A stretch of 64,000 nucleotides of DNA from Rhodococcus maanshanensis NBRC 100610 (GCF_001894865.1 NZ_BCXA01000030.1:1-64000); one strand, 5' to 3'. Counted from the first letter of the stretch, positions 25,514 to 34,040 are shown. Translations and numbers: made by a program. Notes: a model not told the origin generated them from the sequence alone.

Positions 25514-26470
25514 TCAGCCGTTCCGGCGTGCCATCCCGGCGCCGATCTCGCGCAGGCCGGCGCGCAGCGAGTCCGGCTCCAGCACCTCCACTCCTGCGCC
25601 GAGCGCCGTCAACTGATGCACCGCAACCTCTTCCGACTCGAGCATCAGCGCCACCTCGACCCAGCCCTCCGCGTCCGCAGGGCCGGGGGTCACCCGCGCG
25701 GCCTCCCGCCCGATCGCCGCGGGCAGCGACCGCAACGCCGCGGGCGCGAGCCGCACCCGGCACGGGTACCGCAGCAGCGACCTGTCGAACTCGGCGGCCG
25801 ACCGCGCCCACCAGGCCGCCAGGTCGAAGTCGTCCGGCCGCCGGGCGTCCTCGTCGAGGACCACCGCGGCCTCGATCCGCGAGACCAGGAAGGAGAGCGT
25901 CGCACCGCGATGCCCGGCGACGAGATACCAGACCCCGGCCTTCGCCACCAGCCCGAAGGGGTCGAGGGTGCGGGTCGCCTCCCTGCCGCGCCTGCGATAG
26001 CCGATCCGCAGCCGCCTGCCCTCGAGCACGGCCCGCGCCACCGTCGCCAGGTGTGGGGCGTTCGCCGCCCGCCCGAACCAGCCGGGGGCGTCCACATGCA
26101 ACCGCCTGCGCCAGAGCTCGGCCCCCGCACGCAGCGGAAGCGGCATGGCACCGAGGAGTTTGGCCTCCGCGGCGGCCGTCTGCTCCCCAAGGCCCAGGTC
26201 CGCCGCCAGGCCGGGGACGCCGAGCAGCATGAGCGCGGAGGTCTCGACGCCGGTCATCCCGCTGAGCTTGGACTGCCAGCCGTCGAGGAGCCGGATGCCG
26301 CCACCCGGCCCGCTCTCCGTCCACAGCGGGACGCCCGCGGCCTGCAGCGCCGCGACGTCGCGGTACACGGTGCGCACGGACACCTCGAGCTGTTCGGCCA
26401 GCCGCTCGGCGGTGGCACCGGGGCCGCCCTGCAGCCGCAGCATGAGGTCGAGCAACCGACTGGAACGCAC
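25514..26470 (-). CDS. YafY/PafB-type WYL-domain regulator
   Basis: This 318-residue regulator has an N-terminal helix-turn-helix (ATAERLAEQLEVSVRTVYRD, about residues 19-38), a wing and a C-terminal WYL domain (LRIGYRRRG, then VWYLVAGHRG). It starts with a GTG at 26470 and lacks a clear ribosome site. A 13-base perfect palindrome lies between it and the divergent flavin-oxidase/SDR pair, a classic autoregulatory arrangement. WYL domains sense nucleic-acid or other small ligands; here the signal is unknown. It is convergent with the DUF389 gene. Confidence 0.9.
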   Translation of the reverse strand: MRSSRLLDLMLRLQGGPGATAERLAEQLEVSVRTVYRDVAALQAAGVPLWTESGPGGGIRLLDGWQSKLSGMTGVETSALMLLGVPGLAADLGLGEQTAAAEAKLLGAMPLPLRAGAELWRRRLHVDAPGWFGRAANAPHLATVARAVLEGRRLRIGYRRRGREATRTLDPFGLVAKAGVWYLVAGHRGATLSFLVSRIEAAVVLDEDARRPDDFDLAAWWARSAAEFDRSLLRYPCRVRLAPAALRSLPAAIGREAARVTPGPADAEGWVEVALMLESEEVAVHQLTALGAGVEVLEPDSLRAGLREIGAGMARRNG

Positions 26471-26485
26471 CGGAGGAGTCTATGT

Positions 26486-26516
26486 GGAATCACTGACAGA
26501 AGATGTCAGTGATTCC
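26486..26516. promoter_or_regulatory. 13-bp perfect palindrome, WYL operator
   Basis: GGAATCACTGACA (26486-26498) and its exact complement (26504-26516) flank GAAGA. It is centred in the 63-bp gap between the divergent regulator and flavin-oxidase genes. Confidence 0.85.
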
Positions 26517-26533
26517 GGCGCACACTGGTCGGC

Positions 26534-26998
26534 ATGACAACCTGGCAGCAGTTCTCCGACGAAGCACCGGCCTTGTCCGAATCGATCGCTGCGCGGCTCC
26601 GCGCGCACAAGCATCACGTCCTCGCGACGCTGCGGGCCGACGGCTCCCCTCGGGTCAGCGGCACCGAAGTGGAGACCTTCCGTGGACTACTGGTCCTCGG
26701 GTCGATGCCGGGCGCGATGAAGGTGCGCGATCTGCGGCGCGACCCGCGCTACTCGCTGCACACCAATCCGGGCCACCACACCATGGAGGGCGGCGACGCG
26801 AAGATCTCGGGCCGGGCCCGCGAGCTGTTCGGGGACGAGAAGAAGGCCATCCTCGAGAGCTACGACGAGAACCCCGGCGACGAGGCGCAGATCTTCGAGC
26901 TCGGCGTCGAGGAGGCGGTCCTGACGACGGTCTCGGAGGACCAGCTGCACGTCGACCTGTGGCGGCCGGGCGCGGGCGTCACCAGGCGCAGCCGGTGA
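26534..26998 (+). CDS. PNPOx-fold FMN/F420-dependent oxidoreductase
   Basis: This 154-residue protein is of the pyridoxamine-phosphate-oxidase-like split-barrel group. HHVLATLRADGSPRVSGTEV and RDLRRDPRYSLHTNPG are the strand and loop that bind flavin or deazaflavin. It is probably a small cytoplasmic reductase. The ATG at 26534 follows a WYL palindrome. Its stop overlaps the GTG of the SDR gene, so the two redox enzymes are coupled. The actual substrate is unknown, and whether FMN or F420 is the cofactor cannot be decided here. Confidence 0.82.
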   Translation: MTTWQQFSDEAPALSESIAARLRAHKHHVLATLRADGSPRVSGTEVETFRGLLVLGSMPGAMKVRDLRRDPRYSLHTNPGHHTMEGGDAKISGRARELFGDEKKAILESYDENPGDEAQIFELGVEEAVLTTVSEDQLHVDLWRPGAGVTRRSR

Positions 26999-27918
26999 GC
27001 GCGCCGGATCTGACAGGAAAGGTGGCGCTGGTCGCGGGTGCGACCCGCGGCGCGGGCCGGGCCATCGCGGTCGAGCTGGCCCGCGCCGGGGCGACCGTCT
27101 ACGCGACCGGACGCAGCAGCCGCGACGCCGGCCGGTCGGAGATCGGTCGGCCCGAGACCATCGAGGAGACAGGCGATCTCATCGCGGCCGCAGGCGGTGA
27201 CGGCGTCGCCCTGCGGGTCGACCACCTCGAACCGGACCAGGTGCGCGCCCTGATCACCCGCATCGACACCGAGCACGGTCGGCTCGACATCCTGGTCAAC
27301 GACATCTTCGGTGGGGACAGGTACGCGCAGTTCGGCACCAGGCTCTGGGAGCACGACCTGGACGGCGGACTGCGCATGCTGCGGATGGGCATCGACACCC
27401 ACGCGATCACCAGCCATTTCGCGCTGCCCCTGCTGATCCGCAGGCCAGGCGGCCTGGTCGTCGAGATGACCGACGGTACAGCGGAATACAACGTCGCCTA
27501 TCGGCACCAGGTGGGCTTCTACTACGACCTGGTCAAGGCCGCGGTGCAGCGGATGACCACCGCGCAGGCCCACGAACTGGCCCCGCTGGGCGGCGCGGCG
27601 GTCGCCGTCACCCCCGGCTGGCTTCGCTCGGAGACGATGCTGGAGATCTTCGGTGTGACCGAGGACAACTGGCGCGACGCACTCGACCGGGAACCGCACT
27701 TCGCGATCTCCGAGTCGCCGACCTTCGTCGGCCGGGCGGTCGCCGCGCTGGCAGCCGATCCCGATGTCATCCAGTTCAGCGGGACCGTCGTCTCGAGCGG
27801 GCAGCTGGCACAGCGGTACGGCTTCACCGACGTGGACGGCTCGCGGCCGGACTGCTGGCGTTACCTCGTCGAGGTGCAGGACGCGGGGCTGCCCGCGAAC
27901 ACCGACGGCTACCGCTGA
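26995..27918 (+). CDS. Short-chain dehydrogenase/reductase
   Basis: This is a 307-residue SDR. The cofactor motif GATRGAGRAIA is at about residues 15-25, the later LVNDIFGG replaces the usual NNAG, and the active-site residues are probably in the YYDLVKAAV stretch (Tyr-x3-Lys, about residues 178-182). The GTG at 26995 overlaps the upstream stop (GTGA). It oxidises or reduces an unknown alcohol or ketone with NAD(P). Control by the WYL regulator through the upstream palindrome is likely. The unusual NDIFGG suggests a divergent subgroup of long SDRs. Confidence 0.85.
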   Translation: MSAPDLTGKVALVAGATRGAGRAIAVELARAGATVYATGRSSRDAGRSEIGRPETIEETGDLIAAAGGDGVALRVDHLEPDQVRALITRIDTEHGRLDILVNDIFGGDRYAQFGTRLWEHDLDGGLRMLRMGIDTHAITSHFALPLLIRRPGGLVVEMTDGTAEYNVAYRHQVGFYYDLVKAAVQRMTTAQAHELAPLGGAAVAVTPGWLRSETMLEIFGVTEDNWRDALDREPHFAISESPTFVGRAVAALAADPDVIQFSGTVVSSGQLAQRYGFTDVDGSRPDCWRYLVEVQDAGLPANTDGYR

Positions 27919-27925
27919 GCAGGCG

Positions 27926-28846
27926 TCACCAGGTGATGTTCTCCTGGCAGTGACTGCCCTCGGCGCCGGACTCGACCTGCACGGTCGCGTGGCCGAGCCC
28001 GTGCGCGTCGAGCACGACCTTCGCCGCGCCGAGCACCTGACGCGAATCCGCCTCGGTGGTCAGATGCACCGTCGCGACGTCCATGCCGGTGGTCAGCGTC
28101 CACACGTGCAGGTCGTGCACGTCCGAAACCCCCGGCAGTGCGCGCAGATCTGCCTCGACTGCGTCGACATCGACGTGCGCGGGCGAGGCCTGGGTGAGGA
28201 TGCGCAGCGCGGCGCCCGCGAGCTTGATCGCGCGGGGCACCACCCACAGCGAGATCAGCACGCCCACCACGATGTCGGCATACGGCCAGTTGAACACCAG
28301 CACCACCGCGCCCGCGATGAGGACGCCGACACTGCCGACGGCGTCCGCGAGCACCTCGAGGTAGGCGCCGCGGACCGCGATGGAGCCCTTGGCGTCCGCG
28401 CGTAGCATCAGCATCACCACGATGTTGGCCGCGAGCCCGGCGGCCGCCGTCAGCATCAGTGGCAGACCGGGCACCTCGGGGGCGTCGCCGATCCGTCCGA
28501 TCGCCTCGTACATCACCCACACCGCGACACCCAGCAGCAGCACCGCGTTGGCCATCGCGGTGAGCACCTCGGCGCGGTGCCAGCCGAAGGTGCGTGCGGC
28601 GGCCTTGGAACCCTGCCTGGCGAGCAGCAGGGCCACCAGCCCCATCGACATGCCGACGACGTCGGTGAGCATGTGCCCGGCGTCCGCGAGGAGGGCGAGC
28701 GAGTTGATCGTCAGGCCGACCGCGACCTCGAGCGCGAGGAACGCGAGCAGGATCCCCAGTGCGATGACCATCCGGCGGATGCGGCCCACCGACGGTCCCG
28801 CGGCTGTCGGCTCACCCCCGTGGCTGTGCCCGTGCACAACTCCCAT
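27926..28846 (-). CDS. CDF-family heavy-metal exporter
   Basis: This 306-residue cation diffusion facilitator exports Zn2+ or a similar metal in exchange for protons. It has a His-rich N-terminus (HGHSHGG), six membrane segments and a soluble C-terminal domain. Metal-site residues are ADAGHMLTD in segment 2 and LEVLADAVGS in segment 5; the latter has Glu where CzcD/ZitB proteins have His. The ATG at 28846 has GGGGAG five bases upstream. A palindrome 31 bp farther upstream looks like an ArsR/SmtB site, although no such regulator gene is adjacent. It is convergent with the SDR gene. Confidence 0.88.
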   Translation of the reverse strand: MGVVHGHSHGGEPTAAGPSVGRIRRMVIALGILLAFLALEVAVGLTINSLALLADAGHMLTDVVGMSMGLVALLLARQGSKAAARTFGWHRAEVLTAMANAVLLLGVAVWVMYEAIGRIGDAPEVPGLPLMLTAAAGLAANIVVMLMLRADAKGSIAVRGAYLEVLADAVGSVGVLIAGAVVLVFNWPYADIVVGVLISLWVVPRAIKLAGAALRILTQASPAHVDVDAVEADLRALPGVSDVHDLHVWTLTTGMDVATVHLTTEADSRQVLGAAKVVLDAHGLGHATVQVESGAEGSHCQENITW

Positions 28847-28876
28847 GACGCTCCCCTTCGTGCGGTTCGCGTCCAT

Positions 28877-28898
28877 CATATGCATACATTCGCATATG
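28877..28898. promoter_or_regulatory. Palindrome before the CDF exporter, metal-sensor type
   Basis: CATATGC (28877-28883) and GCATATG (28892-28898) are separated by eight bases in an AT-rich patch. The layout resembles ArsR/SmtB metal-sensor operators. It lies upstream of the exporter start and downstream of the FUSC gene. Confidence 0.65.
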
Positions 28899-28915
28899 TG
28901 GCTACATCGTCGCCG

Positions 28916-30061
28916 CTACTGCTCCGGCGGATAGTAGGGATGCTCGACCGTCGGGGGCAGGGTCGCGATGGCCGAGATCCGCTTCAGACCCGCGACCTGC
29001 AGTAGGTCAACGGTGAGCGAGCGGATCTGCGCGAACACCACGGTCGCGGACACGCCCGCGTTCTCCACCAGCTCGGCCTTCGCCCCGGCCGCCACCGAGC
29101 GCAGCACCCGCGCCGCATCGGCCTGATCGGGCTTCTCGCCGGGATCGGCCAGCATCATCCGGCGCAGCACCTCCAGCGCCTGCGCGAGCTTCTCCACCTC
29201 GTCCACCAACCGCGGATCGAGGATCTCGTCGTCGCGGACCAGCGTCAGCGATCGCCGCGCGAGCACCCGGATGTTGCGCATCGCGTTGTCGATCGGGTCC
29301 GCGGTGGCGCTCAGCCGAGCGAGGCGCTCGCGCGAGTTCCAGTACAGCGGCGACACCCGGCTGATCTCCCGACCACCGATCAGGTTGGACCGGAGCCCGT
29401 CGATCGACGACTGGGTGTCGCGGGCCTTCTGCAGCGCCTTGACGATCGGTTCCGGGTCGTTCTCGACCAGCCCGTCCGCCACCAGCTGCAGCACCTCCCC
29501 CGCGGTGCCGAGGATCGCGGCGGCGTTCTGCCGCGCCCGCAGCACCGGGTGGGTCGGCACGAAGGCGACGACGAGGATCCCGACCAGCCCGCCGATGAGA
29601 GCGTCGATCATCCGGTCGGGCCCGCCGCCCCGTTCGGGCGGGATGAGCGTCGCGACCAGCACCGCGGAGGTACCGGCCTGCATGGAGATGATCGGCCCGC
29701 CGTCGAGGAAGATCGCCGTCGACATGGCCAGCAACACCACGAGCACGATCTGCCAGGCGCCGGTGCCGATCTGCGAGATCAACAGGTCGCCGATCCCGAT
29801 GCCGACGGTGACGCCGGCGAGCAGCTCCACCGACCGCCGCAGCCGAGCCCCGAGGGACAGGCCGAGCGATACGACGGCCGCAATGGGCGCGAAGAACGGA
29901 TTCGGGTGGTGGATCAGGTCATTGGCGATCCACCAGGCGAGTCCGGCGGCGAGCGCGCACTGCAGGACGGGAAACGCCGATCCGCGCAGCCGTTTGACCG
30001 AGGCGCGCAATCGGGCGCGGCCCCGGTCGGCGGTGAAGAGCTGAGGGCTAGCCGAGGCCAA
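28916..30061 (-). CDS. FUSC-type membrane protein, aromatic-acid exporter family
   Basis: This protein of about 381 residues has six clustered membrane segments in the first half and a long helical cytoplasmic domain. NPFFAPIAAVVSLG near the second segment and the LLAGVTVGIGIGDLL repeat are typical of the FUSC/aromatic-acid-exporter family. It may export aromatic acids or other organic anions. The start is uncertain: the TTG at 30061 overlaps the DUF3151 stop by 14 bases and gives a sensible N-terminus, and no ATG or GTG lies before the first membrane segment. Transcription probably runs on from the DUF3151 gene. Confidence 0.78.
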   Translation of the reverse strand: MASASPQLFTADRGRARLRASVKRLRGSAFPVLQCALAAGLAWWIANDLIHHPNPFFAPIAAVVSLGLSLGARLRRSVELLAGVTVGIGIGDLLISQIGTGAWQIVLVVLLAMSTAIFLDGGPIISMQAGTSAVLVATLIPPERGGGPDRMIDALIGGLVGILVVAFVPTHPVLRARQNAAAILGTAGEVLQLVADGLVENDPEPIVKALQKARDTQSSIDGLRSNLIGGREISRVSPLYWNSRERLARLSATADPIDNAMRNIRVLARRSLTLVRDDEILDPRLVDEVEKLAQALEVLRRMMLADPGEKPDQADAARVLRSVAAGAKAELVENAGVSATVVFAQIRSLTVDLLQVAGLKRISAIATLPPTVEHPYYPPEQ

Positions 30062-30464
30062 GTGCTTCGGCGGCCCTGGGGTCGCAGTCCTCGAGCAGGT
30101 CAAGGCAGCGGGCGTGCTCGTTGGATTCACCGATCGCGTCGGCAGCCTTGGCCAGTACCGCGACGCAGCGCAGGAACCCGCGGTTCGGCTCGTGGCTGTA
30201 CGGCACCGGACCGAAGCCCTTCCAGCCGTTGCGTCGCAGCTGGTCGAGCCCGCGGTGGTAGCCGGTGCGCGCGTACGCGTAGGCGGTGATCGTCTGATCG
30301 TCGGCCAGTGCGGCCTCGGCCAGGTAGGCCCACGCGATGGATGCCGTCGGATGGTCGGCCGCAACCTGCTTGGGATCCGCCTTGTTCAGGAGTTCGGACT
30401 CCGCGTCGTCGTCTCCTGGCAGCAGGGTGGGCTGGGGGCCGAGCAGGTCACCGAAAGAGGTCAT
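30048..30464 (-). CDS. DUF3151 protein (Rv0360c-like)
   Basis: This is a 138-residue soluble alpha-helical protein. MTSFGDLLGPQPTLLP at the N-terminus and RRNGWKGFGPVPYSHEPN in the middle are the family hallmarks that I recall for DUF3151, which includes Rv0360c. Function is unknown. The ATG at 30464 is preferred because it starts at the conserved MTSFGD; an ATG three codons upstream is possible. It is divergent from the Rv0361-like gene with 81 bp between them, the order expected from M. tuberculosis, and overlaps the following FUSC gene. Confidence 0.85.
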   Translation of the reverse strand: MTSFGDLLGPQPTLLPGDDDAESELLNKADPKQVAADHPTASIAWAYLAEAALADDQTITAYAYARTGYHRGLDQLRRNGWKGFGPVPYSHEPNRGFLRCVAVLAKAADAIGESNEHARCLDLLEDCDPRAAEALGLG

Positions 30465-30545
30465 GCCGACCATTGTGCCCCGGCCACCGGTCGCTCGATA
30501 GGCTGCCCACAGTCACGAAGAGGATTGTCGAACGAGAGGGCGGAC

Positions 30546-31967
30546 GTGTCGGACCCCAAGAACTCGGAACCCAAGGACTCTGCCGCCCAGAGCGCGGAAC
30601 CCGGCAGCGACCGGGCAGCGAGCGGCGCGGATGCGGAGAACACCGGAAACACCTCGGTGACAACGCCGGAAGCGGCGGACGCCGACGTGCGGGAGACCAG
30701 CGAGGCCGAGACCTCCGTCGTCGAACCCGACGTCGCTGCCGATGCCGATGCCGATGCCGAGGCGGACGAGCCCGCGGCGGACGCGGATCCCGCCGTCGAC
30801 GCACCGGACACGGACGCATCCGAGTCGGCGGAGCAGGCGGAGAAAGACGAGGACCCCGCGCCGGTCGAGAGCGTGACCGAAGCCGAGCAGGAGCCCGAAA
30901 CCGAGTCCGAGCCCGAGCCGGCGTCGGAGCCCGAGTCGGAGCCCAAGTCGGAGTCCGAGTCCCACGCCGAGCCCGCGCCCGACGACAAGTCCGACGCCGA
31001 GCCCGAGCCCCAGCCCGAATCCGCGCAGGCGGGACCCGAGGCCGCCGCCGAGACGGTGTCCGAGGCGGCCGACGCACCCGCCGAGTCCGAGCCGACGGAC
31101 ACGGACACGGACACGGACACGGACACGGACGACGAACCCGCCGCGGTCACCATCCCGGTGGAGAGGTCCGGCGCGGCATGGAAGCCGCAGGCGCCGACTG
31201 CAGCACCGCGAAAGGTCGTGCCCGCAGGCGCCCCGGCAGTGCCCGCCGACGCCCCCGCGACCCCCGAGGACGCCACGGTCGCCCTCCCGAAGGTCACACC
31301 GCCACCCGCGGCCCCGGACGATGCCACCGTCGCCCTCCCGAAGGTCACGCCGCCGCCCGCGCGGCCCGCTGCCGTGGTGCCCCCGACCCAGGTCTCGCGA
31401 CCCAAGGCCGCGCCAGCGAAGGTCGGTCCCGGCCGACCTGCACCGACGGTCCGGCCGCCCGCCGGTGCCGCTCCCGCGGCCGCCGCCCCGCGTCCTGCCC
31501 CTCCGGTCGCGGCCCCCGCGAAGATCCCCGCCCAGGAACCCGCAGCGACCGGCAAGAAGCGGTGGCCGATCGTCGTCACGGTCGGCGTCGTGCTGGCCGC
31601 CGCGGCGGGCGGGGCCTACCTGCTCACCTCGAAGGTCAGCGGGGACTCGGATAAGGACCGGGTCCAGACCGCGATCAACACCTTCGTCGACGCCATCGAA
31701 GACGGTGACCTCGCGACCCTGCGGACGATCTCCTGCGGCGATCTGGCGACCTACTACGCACAGATCCCCGACGCCGAGTTCGCCGACGTGTACCGGGTGG
31801 CGGTCGACCAGCAGTCGATCCCGGTCGTCGAGAGCATCGACACGGTCTCCATCACCGACGACACCGCGATCGCGCAGGCCACCGTCCACACCGGCGCGGC
31901 CCCGAGCGAGAGCTCGGCGCGCTCGTTCAACCTGCAGCGCGACGGCGACGCATGGAAGGTCTGCTGA
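30546..31967 (+). CDS. Acidic repeat-rich single-pass membrane protein (Rv0361-like)
   Basis: This 473-residue protein has three parts. The first 200 residues are almost entirely Glu, Asp, Ser, Ala and Pro, with DADADAEADE and a (TD)n run. A Pro/Ala-rich stretch follows, containing a duplicated DATVALPKVTPPPA unit. Near residue 345 comes one membrane segment (WPIVVTVGVVLAAAAGGAYLL), followed by an extracytoplasmic domain of about 110 residues resembling DUF4878/SnoaL-like folds. The N-terminus should be cytoplasmic. The GTG at 30546 has GAGAGGG five bases upstream. It occupies the position of Rv0361 between the DUF3151 and fba genes. Function is unknown. Confidence 0.82.
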   Translation: MSDPKNSEPKDSAAQSAEPGSDRAASGADAENTGNTSVTTPEAADADVRETSEAETSVVEPDVAADADADAEADEPAADADPAVDAPDTDASESAEQAEKDEDPAPVESVTEAEQEPETESEPEPASEPESEPKSESESHAEPAPDDKSDAEPEPQPESAQAGPEAAAETVSEAADAPAESEPTDTDTDTDTDTDDEPAAVTIPVERSGAAWKPQAPTAAPRKVVPAGAPAVPADAPATPEDATVALPKVTPPPAAPDDATVALPKVTPPPARPAAVVPPTQVSRPKAAPAKVGPGRPAPTVRPPAGAAPAAAAPRPAPPVAAPAKIPAQEPAATGKKRWPIVVTVGVVLAAAAGGAYLLTSKVSGDSDKDRVQTAINTFVDAIEDGDLATLRTISCGDLATYYAQIPDAEFADVYRVAVDQQSIPVVESIDTVSITDDTAIAQATVHTGAAPSESSARSFNLQRDGDAWKVC

Positions 31968-31981
31968 CCCGGCCCGAAACG

Positions 31982-32040
31982 ACGAAAGTGCAGCTACCGG
32001 GGCATCGGCCGAGAGGCCGCGCCGGTAGCTGCACTTTCGT
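31982..32040. terminator. Long perfect hairpin between convergent genes
   Basis: Nineteen-base perfect arms (31982-32000 and 32022-32040) enclose a nested CGGCC-GAGA-GGCCG hairpin. It lies between the ends of the Rv0361-like gene and fba. Confidence 0.85.
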
Positions 32041-32049
32041 GCGAGCGAA

Positions 32050-33087
32050 CTAGCTGCCGGAGACGGAGCGCCCGGCCGACTTGAGGTCGTTGCAGGCCTC
32101 GATGACGCGGGCGGCCATGCCTGCCTCGGCCTTCTTCAGGTAGCTGCGCGGGTCGTAGACCTTCTTGTTGCCGACCTCGCCGTCGATCTTGAGGACACCG
32201 TCGTAGTTGGAGAAGAGGTGTCCGGCGATCGGGCGGGTGAACGCGTACTGGGTGTCGGTGTCGACGTTCATCTTCACGACGCCGAAGTTCAGCGAGTCCT
32301 CGATCTCCGACTTCAGCGAGCCCGAGCCGCCGTGGAAGACGAAGTCGAACGGCTGCGAGCCGGCGGCCAGGCCGAGCTTCGCGGCGGCGACCTTCTGGCC
32401 CTCCTCGAGCACGGCGGGCTTGAGCTTGACGTTGCCCGGCTTGTAGACGCCGTGCACGTTGCCGAAGGTGGCGGCCAGCAGGTACTTGCCGTTCTCGCCG
32501 ACGCCGAGCGCGTCGACGGTCTTCTCGAAGTCCTCGCTGGAGGTGTAGAGCTTGTCGTTGATCTCGGCCTCGACGCCGTCCTCTTCGCCGCCGACGACGC
32601 CGATCTCCACCTCGAGGATGATCTTCGCGGCCGCCGAGAGCTTGAGCAGCTCCTTGGCGATCTCCAGGTTCTCGTCGATCGGGATGGCCGAGCCGTCCCA
32701 CATGTGCGACTGGAACAGCGGGTTCTGGCCGGCGTTGACGCGCTCCTGCGAGATCGCGAGCAGCGGCCGCACGAAGCCGTCCAGCTTGTCCTTCGGGCAG
32801 TGGTCGGTGTGCAGCGCGATGGTCACGTCGTACTTCGCGGCGATGACGTGCGCGAACTCGGCGAGCGCGACGGCACCGGTGACCATGTCCTTGACGCCGA
32901 GGCCGGAACCGAACTCCGCGCCGCCGGTCGAGAACTGGATGATCCCGTCACTGCCTGCGTCCGCGAAGCCCTTGATGGCGGCGTTGATGGTCTCGGAGGA
33001 GGTGCAGTTGATGGCGGGGAAGGCAAAGGAGTGCTCCTTGGCCCGACCGATCATCTCGGCGTAGACCTCGGGAGTTGCGATCGGCAC
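32050..33087 (-). CDS. fba: Class II fructose-bisphosphate aldolase
   Basis: This 345-residue enzyme splits fructose-1,6-bisphosphate into two triose phosphates (glycolysis) and runs the reverse in gluconeogenesis. Zinc-site motifs HTDHCPKDK and FGNVHG, the phosphate-binding FVFHGGSGS and the catalytic NVDTDTQYAF are present, and the length matches mycobacterial Fba. The GTG at 33087 has GGAGG eight bases upstream; the ATG within that ribosome site is not a likely start. It is divergent from a DedA gene, as Rv0363c and Rv0364 are in M. tuberculosis, and convergent with the Rv0361-like gene across a long hairpin. Confidence 0.97.
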   Translation of the reverse strand: MPIATPEVYAEMIGRAKEHSFAFPAINCTSSETINAAIKGFADAGSDGIIQFSTGGAEFGSGLGVKDMVTGAVALAEFAHVIAAKYDVTIALHTDHCPKDKLDGFVRPLLAISQERVNAGQNPLFQSHMWDGSAIPIDENLEIAKELLKLSAAAKIILEVEIGVVGGEEDGVEAEINDKLYTSSEDFEKTVDALGVGENGKYLLAATFGNVHGVYKPGNVKLKPAVLEEGQKVAAAKLGLAAGSQPFDFVFHGGSGSLKSEIEDSLNFGVVKMNVDTDTQYAFTRPIAGHLFSNYDGVLKIDGEVGNKKVYDPRSYLKKAEAGMAARVIEACNDLKSAGRSVSGS

Positions 33088-33304
33088 GGAACTGACCTCC
33101 ATATAAAGAGTCGAGGGGGCGCGTCCCTTGATGTCAGGGGCGCCGGGGGTACATGCAGTATTGCAAACGCCGCCGGGGGTCCCCTCCAACTCCTGACCCT
33201 CACCGTCCCCCGACGACCTCACGATTACCGCCACGGCGGCGTGCGTCGCCACGTTCGCCGACCGGCCGCGGGGCGCGGGCGGGCGGGCACACGCCGATCG
33301 CCGG

Positions 33305-33310
33305 TACTCT
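33305..33310 (+). promoter_or_regulatory. -10 element of a leaderless DedA transcript
   Basis: TACTCT fits the actinobacterial TANNNT -10 consensus and ends seven bases before the GTG at 33318. There is no ribosome site, so transcription probably starts at the start codon itself. The remaining 33088-33304 region shows no gene. Confidence 0.5.
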
Positions 33311-33317
33311 GGGCCGC

Positions 33318-34040
33318 GTGATTGTGCAGGCAGCCTCGGAGTCCGTGACCAACCTAGCCCTGATGCCCCAGTGGATGGACCCGATGTATCTGCTGACGGA
33401 GTCCTGGCTCAAGAACCTGGTGCTGCCGGCGATCCTCGCCATCGTCTTCATCGAGACGGGCCTGCTGTTCCCGCTCCTCCCTGGTGATTCGCTGCTGTTC
33501 ACCGGTGGCCTGCTCGCCGCCCAGCCGAACCCGCCGGTCAACATCTGGGTGTTGATGGTCGCCGTGCCGGTGATCGCGATCCTCGGCGACCAGACCGCGT
33601 ACTGGATCGGTCGCAAGATCGGCCCCGCGCTGTTCAAGAAGGAGGACTCGCGCTTCTTCAAGAAGGAGTACGTGACCGAGTCGCACGCCTTCTTCGAGAA
33701 GCACGGGCCGAAGACGATCATCCTGGCCCGTTTCGTACCGATCGTGCGCACCTTCACCCCCGTGATCGCGGGCGTCTCGAAGATGAACTACCGCACCTTC
33801 CTCGGCTACGACATCGTCGGCGGCATCCTGTGGGGCGGTGGCGTCACCATCCTCGGCTACTTCCTCGGCAATGTGGCCTTCATCCGCGACCACGTCGAGG
33901 CCATCTTCCTGCTCATCGTCTTCATCTCGATCCTGCCGGGCATCGTCGCGGTTTCCAAGAAGGTGCTGGCCTCGCGCCGGGAACCGGCCGTGGTGACAGC
34001 GCAGGAGGTCCCCGTGGCCCAAGACGACCCGACGCCGTAG
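33318..34040 (+). CDS. DedA-family membrane protein (Rv0364-like)
   Basis: This is a 240-residue DedA/SNARE-associated family protein. FIETGLLFPLLPGDSLLFTGG, ILGDQTAYWIGR and ARFVPIVRTFTPVIAG are its re-entrant-loop and amphipathic signature segments. The family is thought to include undecaprenyl-phosphate and phospholipid flippases needed for envelope homeostasis. The GTG at 33318 seems leaderless (TACTCT seven bases upstream); a GTG at 33345 would give 231 residues. A second DedA gene follows after three bases. It is divergent from fba, matching the M. tuberculosis order. Confidence 0.9.
   Translation: MIVQAASESVTNLALMPQWMDPMYLLTESWLKNLVLPAILAIVFIETGLLFPLLPGDSLLFTGGLLAAQPNPPVNIWVLMVAVPVIAILGDQTAYWIGRKIGPALFKKEDSRFFKKEYVTESHAFFEKHGPKTIILARFVPIVRTFTPVIAGVSKMNYRTFLGYDIVGGILWGGGVTILGYFLGNVAFIRDHVEAIFLLIVFISILPGIVAVSKKVLASRREPAVVTAQEVPVAQDDPTP

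Noticed and set aside
30720-31130. Protein-coding genes on the minus strand opposite the acidic repeats (Ser/Gly/Arg-rich frames)
   Set aside because: They mirror the Asp/Glu codon repeats of the plus-strand gene and have no start context or motifs.
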